Below are positions 29,969 through 38,708 of a stretch of DNA of 64,000 nt, in pieces. The stretch is from contig NZ_BMOT01000002.1 of assembly GCF_014647215.1 (NCBI RefSeq), forward strand, positions 248,001 to 312,000, given 5' to 3'. The position numbers and the translations under genes are program-made. The DNA is from Shewanella aestuarii. GTDB lineage: Bacteria > Pseudomonadota > Gammaproteobacteria > Enterobacterales > Shewanellaceae. Within the stretch, counting starts at the first letter, position 1; every line of letters starts with the position of its first letter. The notes under the pieces are model-generated. The model was given only the letters and a program-made list of their open reading frames with translations. It made no database searches and was not told the DNA's origin.

Positions 29969-29994
29969 ATCTTAATGCAATATAATTTGAGGGG

Positions 29995-30030
29995 GATAAA
30001 TAGAAAGGGCGAGAATAATCTCGCCCTAAA
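29995..30030 (-). terminator. Terminator after dksA
   Basis: Stem AGGGCGAGA/TCTCGCCCT (30006-30014, 30019-30027), loop ATAA, followed on the minus strand by TTCTATTT. It lies between dksA and gluQ, so part of the dksA transcripts probably end here. Confidence 0.82.
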
Positions 30031-30035
30031 CGTAT

Positions 30036-30479
30036 TTAACCAGCCATTTGCTTTTCTTTGATTTCTGCTAATGTTTTGCAGTCAATACATTGATCAGCTG
30101 TTGGTCTTGCTTCAAGACGACGGATACCAATTTCGATACCACATGAGTCACAAAAACCAAAATCGTCTTCTTCGATTTTTTGTAATGTTTTCTCAATCTT
30201 CTTGATGAGCTTACGTTCTCTATCACGAGCGCGAAGTTCTAAACTGAACTCTTCTTCTTGAGCTGCACGATCGACAGGATCTGGAAAATTAGCAGCTTCG
30301 TCTTGCATATGAGTCAGTGTACGGTCTACTTCTTCACGCAATTGGTTACGCCATGCTTCGAGGATCAGCTTAAAGTGACCACGTTGCTTGGTATTCATAT
30401 ACTCCTCACCGGCTTTCTCTTGGTAAGGTTCTACACCTGCGATAGCGAGTACGCCAAGTTTTTTCGTGCCTTCAGGCAT
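30036..30479 (-). CDS. dksA: RNA polymerase-binding transcription factor DksA
   Basis: DksA acts with ppGpp in the stringent response by entering the RNA polymerase secondary channel. The 147 residues match E. coli closely: [19 protein letters not shown], the coiled-coil tip [17 protein letters not shown] with the acidic pair, and the four-Cys zinc finger (CDSCGIE ... CIDCKTLAE). A GGAGATG ribosome site precedes the start. Confidence 0.98.
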   Translation of the reverse strand: MPEGTKKLGVLAIAGVEPYQEKAGEEYMNTKQRGHFKLILEAWRNQLREEVDRTLTHMQDEAANFPDPVDRAAQEEEFSLELRARDRERKLIKKIEKTLQKIEEDDFGFCDSCGIEIGIRRLEARPTADQCIDCKTLAEIKEKQMAG

Positions 30480-30596
30480 AACGCATCTCCTGTTATCATT
30501 TGCGATTAAATTGCGTCTTAATTTTACGGCCGCTATCTATACCAGAATCTGTATAGCGAGGCAAACTTTTTACTGGATAAATCGTTATTATTTGAT

Positions 30597-31301
30597 CTAC
30601 GCAATCACTTTGCATGGACCGGTAATAAAACTGGCATGGGGTGAAACAGAGCTTTGGTATGCCAGCACTTCAACGCCTAATTTAATTGCTTGCTTGAGTA
30701 AGTCTGCGTAAAGAGGATCGATATGTTTAGCGGGTTTGACTACTGATATTCCACTGTGCTGTACCACAAACAATAATACCGCGCGATGGCCCTGTTGTAC
30801 CATTTGGATGAGTTCTCGCAGATGCTTTTGTCCCCGCGTTGTAACAGCATCAGGAAAATAACCCACTCCAGCTTCTAACAAAGTACAACTCTTAATTTCA
30901 ATATAACACTTAGGTTTGTCTTGGCCAGTTAAAAGAATATCAATTCGGCTATTTTCTTCTCCGTATTTGACTTCCCTTTGTAAACTTGTGTAGCCGTTTA
31001 GCTCACTAATTATTCCCTTGTTAATAGCTTCCTCTGCCAGAGCATTGGCTCGACCACTGTTAATACCAATGAGGTGTTGCTCATCTGATTGCATGATTTC
31101 AAACGTATAAGGATATTTGCGTTTGGGGTTGGCAGATTCTGAGAACCACACGCTTTGCCCTGGATATAAGCAATTTTTCATTGATCCAGTATTGGGGCAA
31201 TGGATCGTGATTTCGCTGCCATCATCTAAAATAATGTCAGTTAAGAAGCGCTTATAACGTTTGATTAATCGGCCATGTTGTAGAGGGGGAGTAAAGTCCA
31301 T
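30597..31301 (-). CDS. sfsA: Sugar fermentation stimulation protein SfsA
   Basis: A 234-residue nuclease-fold protein of the SfsA family, implicated in maltose metabolism control and DNA binding; the role is poorly defined. Diagnostic segments are [37 protein letters not shown] and [11 protein letters not shown] (PD-(D/E)XK-like core), then [13 protein letters not shown]. The start is the Met before DFTPPLQ, as in E. coli; the frame extends 14 codons further without conservation. It is the upstream neighbour of dksA, as in E. coli. Confidence 0.95.
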   Translation of the reverse strand: MDFTPPLQHGRLIKRYKRFLTDIILDDGSEITIHCPNTGSMKNCLYPGQSVWFSESANPKRKYPYTFEIMQSDEQHLIGINSGRANALAEEAINKGIISELNGYTSLQREVKYGEENSRIDILLTGQDKPKCYIEIKSCTLLEAGVGYFPDAVTTRGQKHLRELIQMVQQGHRAVLLFVVQHSGISVVKPAKHIDPLYADLLKQAIKLGVEVLAYQSSVSPHASFITGPCKVIA

Positions 31302-31456
31302 AATGTGATATTTTTGCCGTAAATAATGGCAACCATACAGCATTAGATAAAAGAATGTGACTGCTGATATACTCGTTTTAATTTCGTCATATCAGTTTAG
31401 CGAGTTAGTTTTTAGACTGATGTCACTCACAGTCGCGGCAAAACAAGGAATTTATC

Positions 31457-32737
31457 ATGCAAGTACAAGTAATGACCGTCACTTTAACCCAAGCAGCTCC
31501 TTCTTTACATTGGGGAAAAGCCGATGTCACCTTTGAAGGGCAAAAGGCCTTCATTCATTTAAATGGCAATGCCCCATTACGCCAAGTACAAATGGCCGCT
31601 CGTAAAATTCGTAGCCAAGGGATCAATCAAGTTCAACTTGAAGGTGAGTTATGGACGCTAGATTTACAATGGGTGTTTGCGCAAGGGTTTGCAACAGCAA
31701 AACCAGGTTATGAAGTACTTTGGTGTGGCGATGAAGCAGAGCAACAAACCCTAGCACATCGTCTTGAAGCGGCTAATTTTGCGCGCAAGTTAACGAATGA
31801 TACCCCAGAAGATCTTTCTCCAGTATCTTTGGCCACTCAAGCTGCTAACTGGCTTAAAGCTATCGGCGGCGACAAAGTCAGTTTCAATCTCATTGAGGGT
31901 CAGGCGTTATTAGAGAAAAAGTGGGTAGGTATTCATGCCGTTGGTCGTGGTAGTGACCGTCCGCCAGCATTACTTGAGTTAGATTTCAATCCTTTATCTG
32001 CAGACGCGCCCGTGGATATTGCCTTGGTCGGTAAAGGCATTACCTTTGACTCAGGTGGATATAGTCTAAAATCCTCTGTGGGTATGTTGGCGATGAAATG
32101 CGATATGGGTGGTGCTGCTACGGTAACTGCAGCCTTGGGCTTAGCGATAAAGTCAGGCTTAAATAAACGCGTGAAGTTGTACTTATGTTGTGCTGAAAAC
32201 TTAGTCAGTGGTCATGCATTCAAATTAGGCGATATTCTTACCTACAAAAATGGCACCACAGTTGAAATTGTCAACACGGATGCTGAAGGGCGATTAGTGC
32301 TTGCTGATGGCTTGCAAGCGGCTTCTGAATCAGGTGCTAAATTAATTATCGATGCCGCCACGTTAACTGGTGCAGCCGTAATGGCCGTGAGTAATGAATA
32401 TAATGCGATTTTCTCGCCACAAACCGAGACAATCAAAATGGCGCAACAATGTGCTGCAGCCGTGGGTGAAAATGTGTGGCCGTTGCCATTAGATCCTTGG
32501 CATCGTGATGCATGTCCATCAGCTTATGCAGATACAGCAAATAGTCGCCCTGTTAAAGGTGGCGGTGCTGGTGGGGCATCTAATGCCGCGGGTTTCTTGT
32601 GGCGCTTTGTTTCACCTAATGCAAACTGGCTTCATATTGATTTAGCGGCAGCATTTGAATCTTCCGCAACAGGCCTATGGGGCGCAGGAGCGACTGCTCA
32701 CGGCGTACTGACAGTTGCCGAGCTATTAAAACGCTAG
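31457..32737 (+). CDS. pepB: Aminopeptidase B (leucyl aminopeptidase family)
   Basis: The 426-residue M17 peptidase matches E. coli PepB (427): N-terminal domain ending near residue 155, then VGKGITFDSGGYSLKS (metal ligands), MGGAATVTAALGLA, and the signature NTDAEGRLVLADGL. These supply the two-metal site and catalytic Arg/Lys. It removes N-terminal residues from peptides in the cytoplasm. An AAGGAAT ribosome site precedes the ATG. It is followed by a bidirectional terminator. Confidence 0.94.
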   Translation: MQVQVMTVTLTQAAPSLHWGKADVTFEGQKAFIHLNGNAPLRQVQMAARKIRSQGINQVQLEGELWTLDLQWVFAQGFATAKPGYEVLWCGDEAEQQTLAHRLEAANFARKLTNDTPEDLSPVSLATQAANWLKAIGGDKVSFNLIEGQALLEKKWVGIHAVGRGSDRPPALLELDFNPLSADAPVDIALVGKGITFDSGGYSLKSSVGMLAMKCDMGGAATVTAALGLAIKSGLNKRVKLYLCCAENLVSGHAFKLGDILTYKNGTTVEIVNTDAEGRLVLADGLQAASESGAKLIIDAATLTGAAVMAVSNEYNAIFSPQTETIKMAQQCAAAVGENVWPLPLDPWHRDACPSAYADTANSRPVKGGGAGGASNAAGFLWRFVSPNANWLHIDLAAAFESSATGLWGAGATAHGVLTVAELLKR

Positions 32738-32781
32738 GTCATTGTGCTGAAAGTTAACCTTTTTGTGTAAAGGTTATCGGT

Positions 32782-32817
32782 AAAAATAAAAGCCATCGTA
32801 AGATGGCTTTTATTTTT
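32782..32817. terminator. Bidirectional terminator between pepB and thpR
   Basis: A 16-bp perfect stem AAAAATAAAAGCCATC/GATGGCTTTTATTTTT with loop GTAA serves both converging genes; A and T runs make it functional on either strand. Confidence 0.93.
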
Positions 32818-32821
32818 CTAT

Positions 32822-33382
32822 TTATTGATCTGGCACCAATGGCCAGCTGTGCAGTATGTCATACTGCACGCCAGATTGGCTATTGTATGATTCATATAAG
32901 TGTAGCTGTGACACAGGAACGTTAACGGGGAGTAAGTCGTTCAAACCCATGACGGGCTGTTGAGGTAAAGTCATACAGCTTGCCCGTCGAAAGAGGGTGA
33001 GATGGGGACAATAATGATATGTACTTTGATGCAAACCAAGCTTGGCAGCTATCTGCTGAACTTGTGAGGCCATGGTTAAAAGTGGTGTATGAGCCTGGCC
33101 TTGTAAACAAATGATTTGTGGTTTTTGCCAGCAAGAGATTGCAGATAACACGAGTTCGAATGATGGTTTCTCAAGCGCATCGACCTCAGTTAACAACGCG
33201 GGTATGCAAGACGGTTTTACCTGGCCTAGAAAGCCAAGGGTAATATGCATGTTAGATTGTAATACAGCTAAAGCTTCTGTATTAATGTATAATGTAAGCT
33301 TTTGCTGCATATCAAAAAATTGACACTCTAGAGTTTTTTTGACGCTAAATCCAAGAAATAACCTTTTAGTGGTATTTTGCAT
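32822..33382 (-). CDS. thpR: RNA 2',3'-cyclic phosphodiesterase (2H/LigT family)
   Basis: The 186-residue 2H phosphoesterase has the two catalytic HxTx motifs, HITLGFLG (about 46-53) and HLTLFRRA (about 127-134), that define the fold. It opens 2',3'-cyclic phosphates on RNA ends. The FLGFSVKKTLE start is the usual FxA/FxxxP-type N-terminus. It stands alone. Confidence 0.9.
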   Translation of the reverse strand: MQNTTKRLFLGFSVKKTLECQFFDMQQKLTLYINTEALAVLQSNMHITLGFLGQVKPSCIPALLTEVDALEKPSFELVLSAISCWQKPQIICLQGQAHTPLLTMASQVQQIAAKLGLHQSTYHYCPHLTLFRRASCMTLPQQPVMGLNDLLPVNVPVSQLHLYESYNSQSGVQYDILHSWPLVPDQ

Positions 33383-33660
33383 ATTCAGCTTCTTTAGTTA
33401 TCTCGCAATATCGAGTTACACAGTGTCATAATATGAAAAATAACATGATGTCTTACTGACTAACACCTTGTTTTCTACTATTGTTATTCTTGAGTGATTA
33501 TCAATCAACAAACAAAAACGTGCCTTGGGACATTTTTGCTAGCATAACAACAAAAATAGGTCGGCAGATCAGGGATAGATTATCGTGCGTATATATGGAA
33601 TGGATCTGCTGATTTAGTAGGTTTCCGAAAATGTTAAAGCTAACTTAATTGAGTTGATGA

Positions 33661-35961
33661 ATGGCTGAAAGTACTCCACAATTGTTGAAACTAGCATTAG
33701 CTAATGGTTCTTTACAGGACAGCGAAAACACTTCCATTATGATGCTGGATGATGTGTTGGCGTTTGTGTGTAAACAGCTTAATTGTGATGCCGTATTCGC
33801 GATTAAAAGTTGCCATAGCAATAATACTTTTTCGGCAAGTTTAGAGGTAGTGGATACATCCATTACTACTGTGGTCAGTCATTTTCGTGATTATTTATCG
33901 TTTCAAGGTCAATTAACCCAAGCCATCGAAAACGATCAAGCGTTAATTGATGCGTTATTAAGTCATCAACATCCTGTACATATTTTTCAAGAACTTACCT
34001 CCCCAGATAGTCAGCAAGCCCAAAAAATATCGCAATATTTAAGTCTGCACATAGATAAAAGTGTCCGCATATTTCATGGTGAAGTTACTCCTGCTGTGTG
34101 CGTGGGTAATGTCACAATGGTGTTAATAGCTACGACTTTTCAGCCTGTGGCAATGCTTTCTAAGCAAGAAAAACCGTTGAGTTGCGAGAGTTTTTGGCAA
34201 TCAATGTTAGACGAACATTGTTTTCAGCTAGCAAGCGCATTTGAACTGACTCGTTTATCGAGTTTACTTGACAGTAAAGAGAAGCAATATCAAGAGTTGT
34301 TTAGCCATTTGCCTATGGCATGTGCTTTGATTGATATTGAAGATAAAGTGGTGTTACAAAATCAAGTGTCTGACAATATGCTCAAGTTTCAAATTGGCCA
34401 AAGTTTGTTTGACGGTCTTAGACATGATGACCATGCATTATTGAAAGACACGCTGCATATCGTGAGACAGGGCGTACTTCGCCAGGCATGGTGTGAAATT
34501 CCAATAAAATTAGGGCTATCAACTCATTGGTACAAAATGAGCTTTTGTCATGCGCTGAACTTGCAACAACAGCTATTGCTTATGGTTGAAGATGTCACAG
34601 AGCGTTATCGTTTGGCAGATGAACTCACCTTTCATTCAAACCACGATGCATTAACGGGTTTACCCAATCGGGTGCAATTTGAAGGTATGTTAGATGAGCT
34701 TCTGTCCAATGATGAAGATATTCCAGCATGCGTGGCATTTCTCGATTTAGATCAATTTCAGGTGGTGAATGATCTTAGTGGTCATCAAGCCGGAGATGAA
34801 CTGTTGCAGCAGGTTTCCAAGCGACTTAAGCAGCTGGTGCGCAAAGGCGATGTGGTTGCCCGTTTAGGTGGCGATGAGTTTGGTATTTTAATGTACTACT
34901 CTGATGAAGTTGCGGCCAAACAAGTGGCAAAGCGGATATGCCAGCAGTTGTCGGAGCATGAGTTTAAATGGAAGAAAGTTAAACATAATGTCAGCATTAG
35001 CATTGGTATTTCAACATTTAGTCATAGCTCTAAAGATATTTACGAGGTCATGAGCCAAGCTGATGCTGCGTGCCGTTTAGCAAAAGAAGAAGGGAGAAAT
35101 CGTTGGCATTATTTTAATTCCGATGATCCGCAAGTTCATATTTTATATAGTCAAATGATAGCTTCAGTGGATATTACAGGCGCGCTTGCCCTGAATCAGT
35201 TTGAGTTATTTTATCAGTTAATAGAACCGCTTGATAAAAATGAACAGGGTTTGCACATGGAGATTTTGCTGCGAATGGTGCAAGAAGATGGCGCATATGT
35301 GTCGCCAGCCATCTTTTTACCGGCAGCAGAGCGTTATAATTTAGCCTCGCGAGTGGATCAATGGGTTATTGATAATCTGCTCAAATGGGGCGGAGAAAAC
35401 CTTAAAATTTGGCGTGAAATGTCGATGGTCTCTGTTAACTTGTCTGCGATGTCATTGGCCGACCAAAAATTTATGGGCTGGCTTGAAATGCGTTTAATGG
35501 TTGAGCCTGAGTTAGTTGATAAATTGTGCTTTGAAATTACTGAGACTGCCGCAGTAAGCCAACTCGAGCAAGCGACGGCATTAATTGATTTGTTGCGTCC
35601 ATTAGGTTGTAAATTAGCCTTAGATGACTTTGGTTCAGGCTTTTCAAGTTTTGCCTATTTAAAAACATTAGATGTGGATTTTGTCAAAATTGATGGTCAG
35701 TTTGTAGTAAACGTTTGCTCTGACCGTAGCGATAAAGCGATTGTTTCGGCCATTTGTCAGCTAGCAAAAGACATGGAGTTTGAGGTGATTGCTGAATTTG
35801 TCGAAACCGCTGAAATTGGCATAAAACTTAAATCATTGGGAGTGGATTATGCCCAAGGTTATGCCATCAATAAACCTTGCCCATTATCCACACTTACATC
35901 GGGGATCCGTTCTCCTTGGTTAGCGCTGCATTCACCAGATGAAGTGATTTACGATATTTAA
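33661..35961 (+). CDS. PAS-like/GGDEF/EAL cyclic-di-GMP enzyme
   Basis: The 766-residue protein has an N-terminal sensory region (about 1-190), a PAS-like domain (about 205-320; ELFSHLPMACALIDIEDKVV), a GGDEF domain (intact GGDEF near residue 403, with RKGD I-site before it) and an EAL domain (MEILLRM near 533, NLSA, DDFGSGFSSF near 655, VKIDGQF, QGYAINKP). Both catalytic cores look complete, so it may make and break c-di-GMP. No TM helix is evident. The start lacks a clear ribosome site. It is monocistronic. Confidence 0.88.
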   Translation: MAESTPQLLKLALANGSLQDSENTSIMMLDDVLAFVCKQLNCDAVFAIKSCHSNNTFSASLEVVDTSITTVVSHFRDYLSFQGQLTQAIENDQALIDALLSHQHPVHIFQELTSPDSQQAQKISQYLSLHIDKSVRIFHGEVTPAVCVGNVTMVLIATTFQPVAMLSKQEKPLSCESFWQSMLDEHCFQLASAFELTRLSSLLDSKEKQYQELFSHLPMACALIDIEDKVVLQNQVSDNMLKFQIGQSLFDGLRHDDHALLKDTLHIVRQGVLRQAWCEIPIKLGLSTHWYKMSFCHALNLQQQLLLMVEDVTERYRLADELTFHSNHDALTGLPNRVQFEGMLDELLSNDEDIPACVAFLDLDQFQVVNDLSGHQAGDELLQQVSKRLKQLVRKGDVVARLGGDEFGILMYYSDEVAAKQVAKRICQQLSEHEFKWKKVKHNVSISIGISTFSHSSKDIYEVMSQADAACRLAKEEGRNRWHYFNSDDPQVHILYSQMIASVDITGALALNQFELFYQLIEPLDKNEQGLHMEILLRMVQEDGAYVSPAIFLPAAERYNLASRVDQWVIDNLLKWGGENLKIWREMSMVSVNLSAMSLADQKFMGWLEMRLMVEPELVDKLCFEITETAAVSQLEQATALIDLLRPLGCKLALDDFGSGFSSFAYLKTLDVDFVKIDGQFVVNVCSDRSDKAIVSAICQLAKDMEFEVIAEFVETAEIGIKLKSLGVDYAQGYAINKPCPLSTLTSGIRSPWLALHSPDEVIYDI

Positions 35962-36081
35962 TCTGCTTGTTATTTGCAATAAATATCAGTGTCAGTAAAC
36001 TTGCCGTCAGTGTTATTCCTACACCCCATAAAGCGCGTAGCCTAAAATGGCTTTTACGGCTATTTACTTTCAAGTTGGCCA

Positions 36082-38667
36082 ATGACTGATCTAACCAATA
36101 TGACTCTTTCAGCTTTCGATGTTCCTATTACGGCGGTACTTCCTGAAATCCTTCAAGCAGTAGAGAGTGTTAATCAAATTATTCTCCAAGCTCCAACAGG
36201 GGCGGGTAAATCAACAGCCTTACCATTAGCTTTACTTCAATCAGGCCTAATTAAGGGCAAAATATTAATGTTGGAGCCTCGGCGAGTGGCTACGCGTAAT
36301 ATTGCTAAATTCATTGCCAAGCAATTGAAGCAACCTGTCGGCCAGCAAGTGGGATACCGAGTTCGTGGTGACAGTCAGGTTAGTGCGCATACTCAGCTAG
36401 AAGTGGTCACTGAAGGTATCTTAACGCGAATGATTCAAGATGATCCTGAATTAGTCGGCATTGATATGATCATTTTTGATGAAATTCATGAGCGCCATTT
36501 ACCTACAGATATTGGTCTTGCGCTTGCTTTGGAGGTGCAATCGTCTTTACGTGATGATTTGATAATAATGGCGATGTCAGCCACATTATCGGGATTATCG
36601 TTGCAAGATTTAATGCCTAATGCGCATGTAGTATTCAGTGAGGGCCGCAGTTTTCCTGTTGATATAGACTATGTCCCAATGGGCGCTTCAGCTGACTGGC
36701 TCAGTCACATGGCTAAAGTGATCACCGAGTTGATGACAAGCTCAACCAATCACAACTCAAATAGTGATGCTAGTGAGCCAGGCTCTTTGTTAGCATTTTT
36801 GCCCGGTAAAGCAGAAATTAATCGACTTGCCGCCATGCTGGCACCTAAATTAGCTGATGATATTTTACTGTGCCCTTTATATGGCGACTTAAGCTCAGTA
36901 GAGCAAGATAAAGCTATTCAAACGACAGCAAATGGATGGCGCAAAGTTGTCTTAGCCACTAACGTTGCAGAGTCCAGTTTAACTATCGAAGGCATCACCA
37001 TAGTGGTTGATAGCGGCTATCAACGTAGTGCAAATTTCAATCCCAAAACTGGGGTGTCAAAACTGAGTTTAACCCGAATTAGCCAGTCATCAGCCATACA
37101 GCGCAGTGGCCGAGCAGGGCGATTATCTGCAGGAAAAGCTGTCAGATTATGGAGTCAGGAAGAGCACGGTCGATTATTAAAAGTCACTCCCCCCGAAATT
37201 GTATTATCTGAATTAACCACTGTGGCCTTAGATTGTGCCTGTTGGGGGGCAAAGCAATTTAGCGATTTAGCCCTACTTACTCCAGCACCTAAAGTAAATG
37301 AGCAGTTAGCATGGCAGCTATTACAGCAACTGGAATTGGTGGATAAAGACCGCAAATTAACCTCGCTTGGCCGAGAGGCGCATCACTTAGGTTGTCACCC
37401 TCGATTGGCTCATATGTTGCTTCAAGCTAAAGTGCTAGCAGAGATAAATACCACGCCGCATTTTGCATTACTTGCCTGCTTGTTGGCCTGCATTGTCGAA
37501 GCGCGTGGATTACCTGGTAAAGGGGCTGATATTAGCGGTTATTTATCGATGGCAACCCAAGGCCAAATGGGGCAGCAGGCAAAAGTTTGGCAAAAAAAGC
37601 TGTCTTTATCGGGGGATTTGAAACAAGCCGTAAGTGGGGCTAATGATTACGATATTGGCCATCTTTTAGGATTAGCTTATCCAGATAGAATAGCTAAAGC
37701 CCGCGGTCAGTTGGGTTTTCTCCTCAGTAACGGCACGGGCGTCACCCTTGACCCACAAGATCCTCTTTGCCATGCACCTTGGTTAGTGGTGGCTGATTTT
37801 CAAGAAACCCAAGGTCGAACGGCCGGTAGAGTCTATCTTGCTTGTGCGTTGGATGAGCGCTTAATTAATCATGAGCTGGCACATTTAGTCACGACTCAAA
37901 GAGTCAGTGGTTGGGATGATGCTAAGGGGCGTTTTTTTGCTGAGACACAAACACAACTCGGCAGTATTTTACTGAAATCGGTTCGAGATAATAGTGTCAG
38001 CAATGATGATATCCGCTGTGCCCTTGTGGCATTGGTGCAGCAAAATGGGCTATCTGTTTTAAATATCGATGACGGTGTTAAGCAGCTGCAATTAAGAGTC
38101 ATTATGGCTAGTTGTTTGTCGGAGCATCTAGCATGGCCTGATTACAGCGATAGTGGTCTGATGGAAAGCATCGATAAATGGTTAACGCCCTATCTAACAG
38201 AGGTACGTAATTTAGCGCAATTAGCCAAATTGGATTGCAGCAAACTGTTGCTGAATCATTTAACGTGGGAGTTACAACAAACATTGAATGATTTGGCTCC
38301 CACTCGCTGGCTAATGGCAACAGGAACCTATGCGCCAATTCGATACCAGTTGCCTGTTGATGAGCATGGTCAGGCTTATTTTGAACATACCCAGGCACGA
38401 GCATTTCTCAGTGTCAGACTGCAAGAAGCATTGGGAATGGCGCAAAGCCCGAGATTATTTAATGGTAAATTAACAGTAACCATGGAATTATTGTCACCGG
38501 CGCACAGGCCGCTAGCCACAACCGCAGATTTAGCCAGTTTTTGGCAAGGTCCCTATGTAGACGTAAAAAAAGAAATGCGTGGCCGTTACCCAAAGCATTT
38601 ATGGCCTGATGATCCTGTAAATACCACGGCAACCAAATTTACTAAAAAGAAAACCCCAGGCTTATAA
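36082..38667 (+). CDS. hrpB: ATP-dependent helicase HrpB
   Basis: The 861-residue DEAH-box-type helicase has Walker A APTGAGKSTALPLALL, DEIHERH (motif II), SATLS (III), TNVAESSLTIEGI (V) and QRSGRAGRLSAGKA (VI), then HA2 and the HrpB C-terminal domain (LAWPDYSDSGLM ... GRYPKHLWPDDP). The function is an RNA-helicase-like enzyme with an unclear role. It starts just after a 120-bp gap and is followed 41 bp later by mrcB; hrpB-mrcB is a conserved pair. Confidence 0.94.
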   Translation: MTDLTNMTLSAFDVPITAVLPEILQAVESVNQIILQAPTGAGKSTALPLALLQSGLIKGKILMLEPRRVATRNIAKFIAKQLKQPVGQQVGYRVRGDSQVSAHTQLEVVTEGILTRMIQDDPELVGIDMIIFDEIHERHLPTDIGLALALEVQSSLRDDLIIMAMSATLSGLSLQDLMPNAHVVFSEGRSFPVDIDYVPMGASADWLSHMAKVITELMTSSTNHNSNSDASEPGSLLAFLPGKAEINRLAAMLAPKLADDILLCPLYGDLSSVEQDKAIQTTANGWRKVVLATNVAESSLTIEGITIVVDSGYQRSANFNPKTGVSKLSLTRISQSSAIQRSGRAGRLSAGKAVRLWSQEEHGRLLKVTPPEIVLSELTTVALDCACWGAKQFSDLALLTPAPKVNEQLAWQLLQQLELVDKDRKLTSLGREAHHLGCHPRLAHMLLQAKVLAEINTTPHFALLACLLACIVEARGLPGKGADISGYLSMATQGQMGQQAKVWQKKLSLSGDLKQAVSGANDYDIGHLLGLAYPDRIAKARGQLGFLLSNGTGVTLDPQDPLCHAPWLVVADFQETQGRTAGRVYLACALDERLINHELAHLVTTQRVSGWDDAKGRFFAETQTQLGSILLKSVRDNSVSNDDIRCALVALVQQNGLSVLNIDDGVKQLQLRVIMASCLSEHLAWPDYSDSGLMESIDKWLTPYLTEVRNLAQLAKLDCSKLLLNHLTWELQQTLNDLAPTRWLMATGTYAPIRYQLPVDEHGQAYFEHTQARAFLSVRLQEALGMAQSPRLFNGKLTVTMELLSPAHRPLATTADLASFWQGPYVDVKKEMRGRYPKHLWPDDPVNTTATKFTKKKTPGL

Positions 38668-38708
38668 GCCCGTTAGAACCTATCTAATGCATGACGTTGT
38701 AGAGAGAC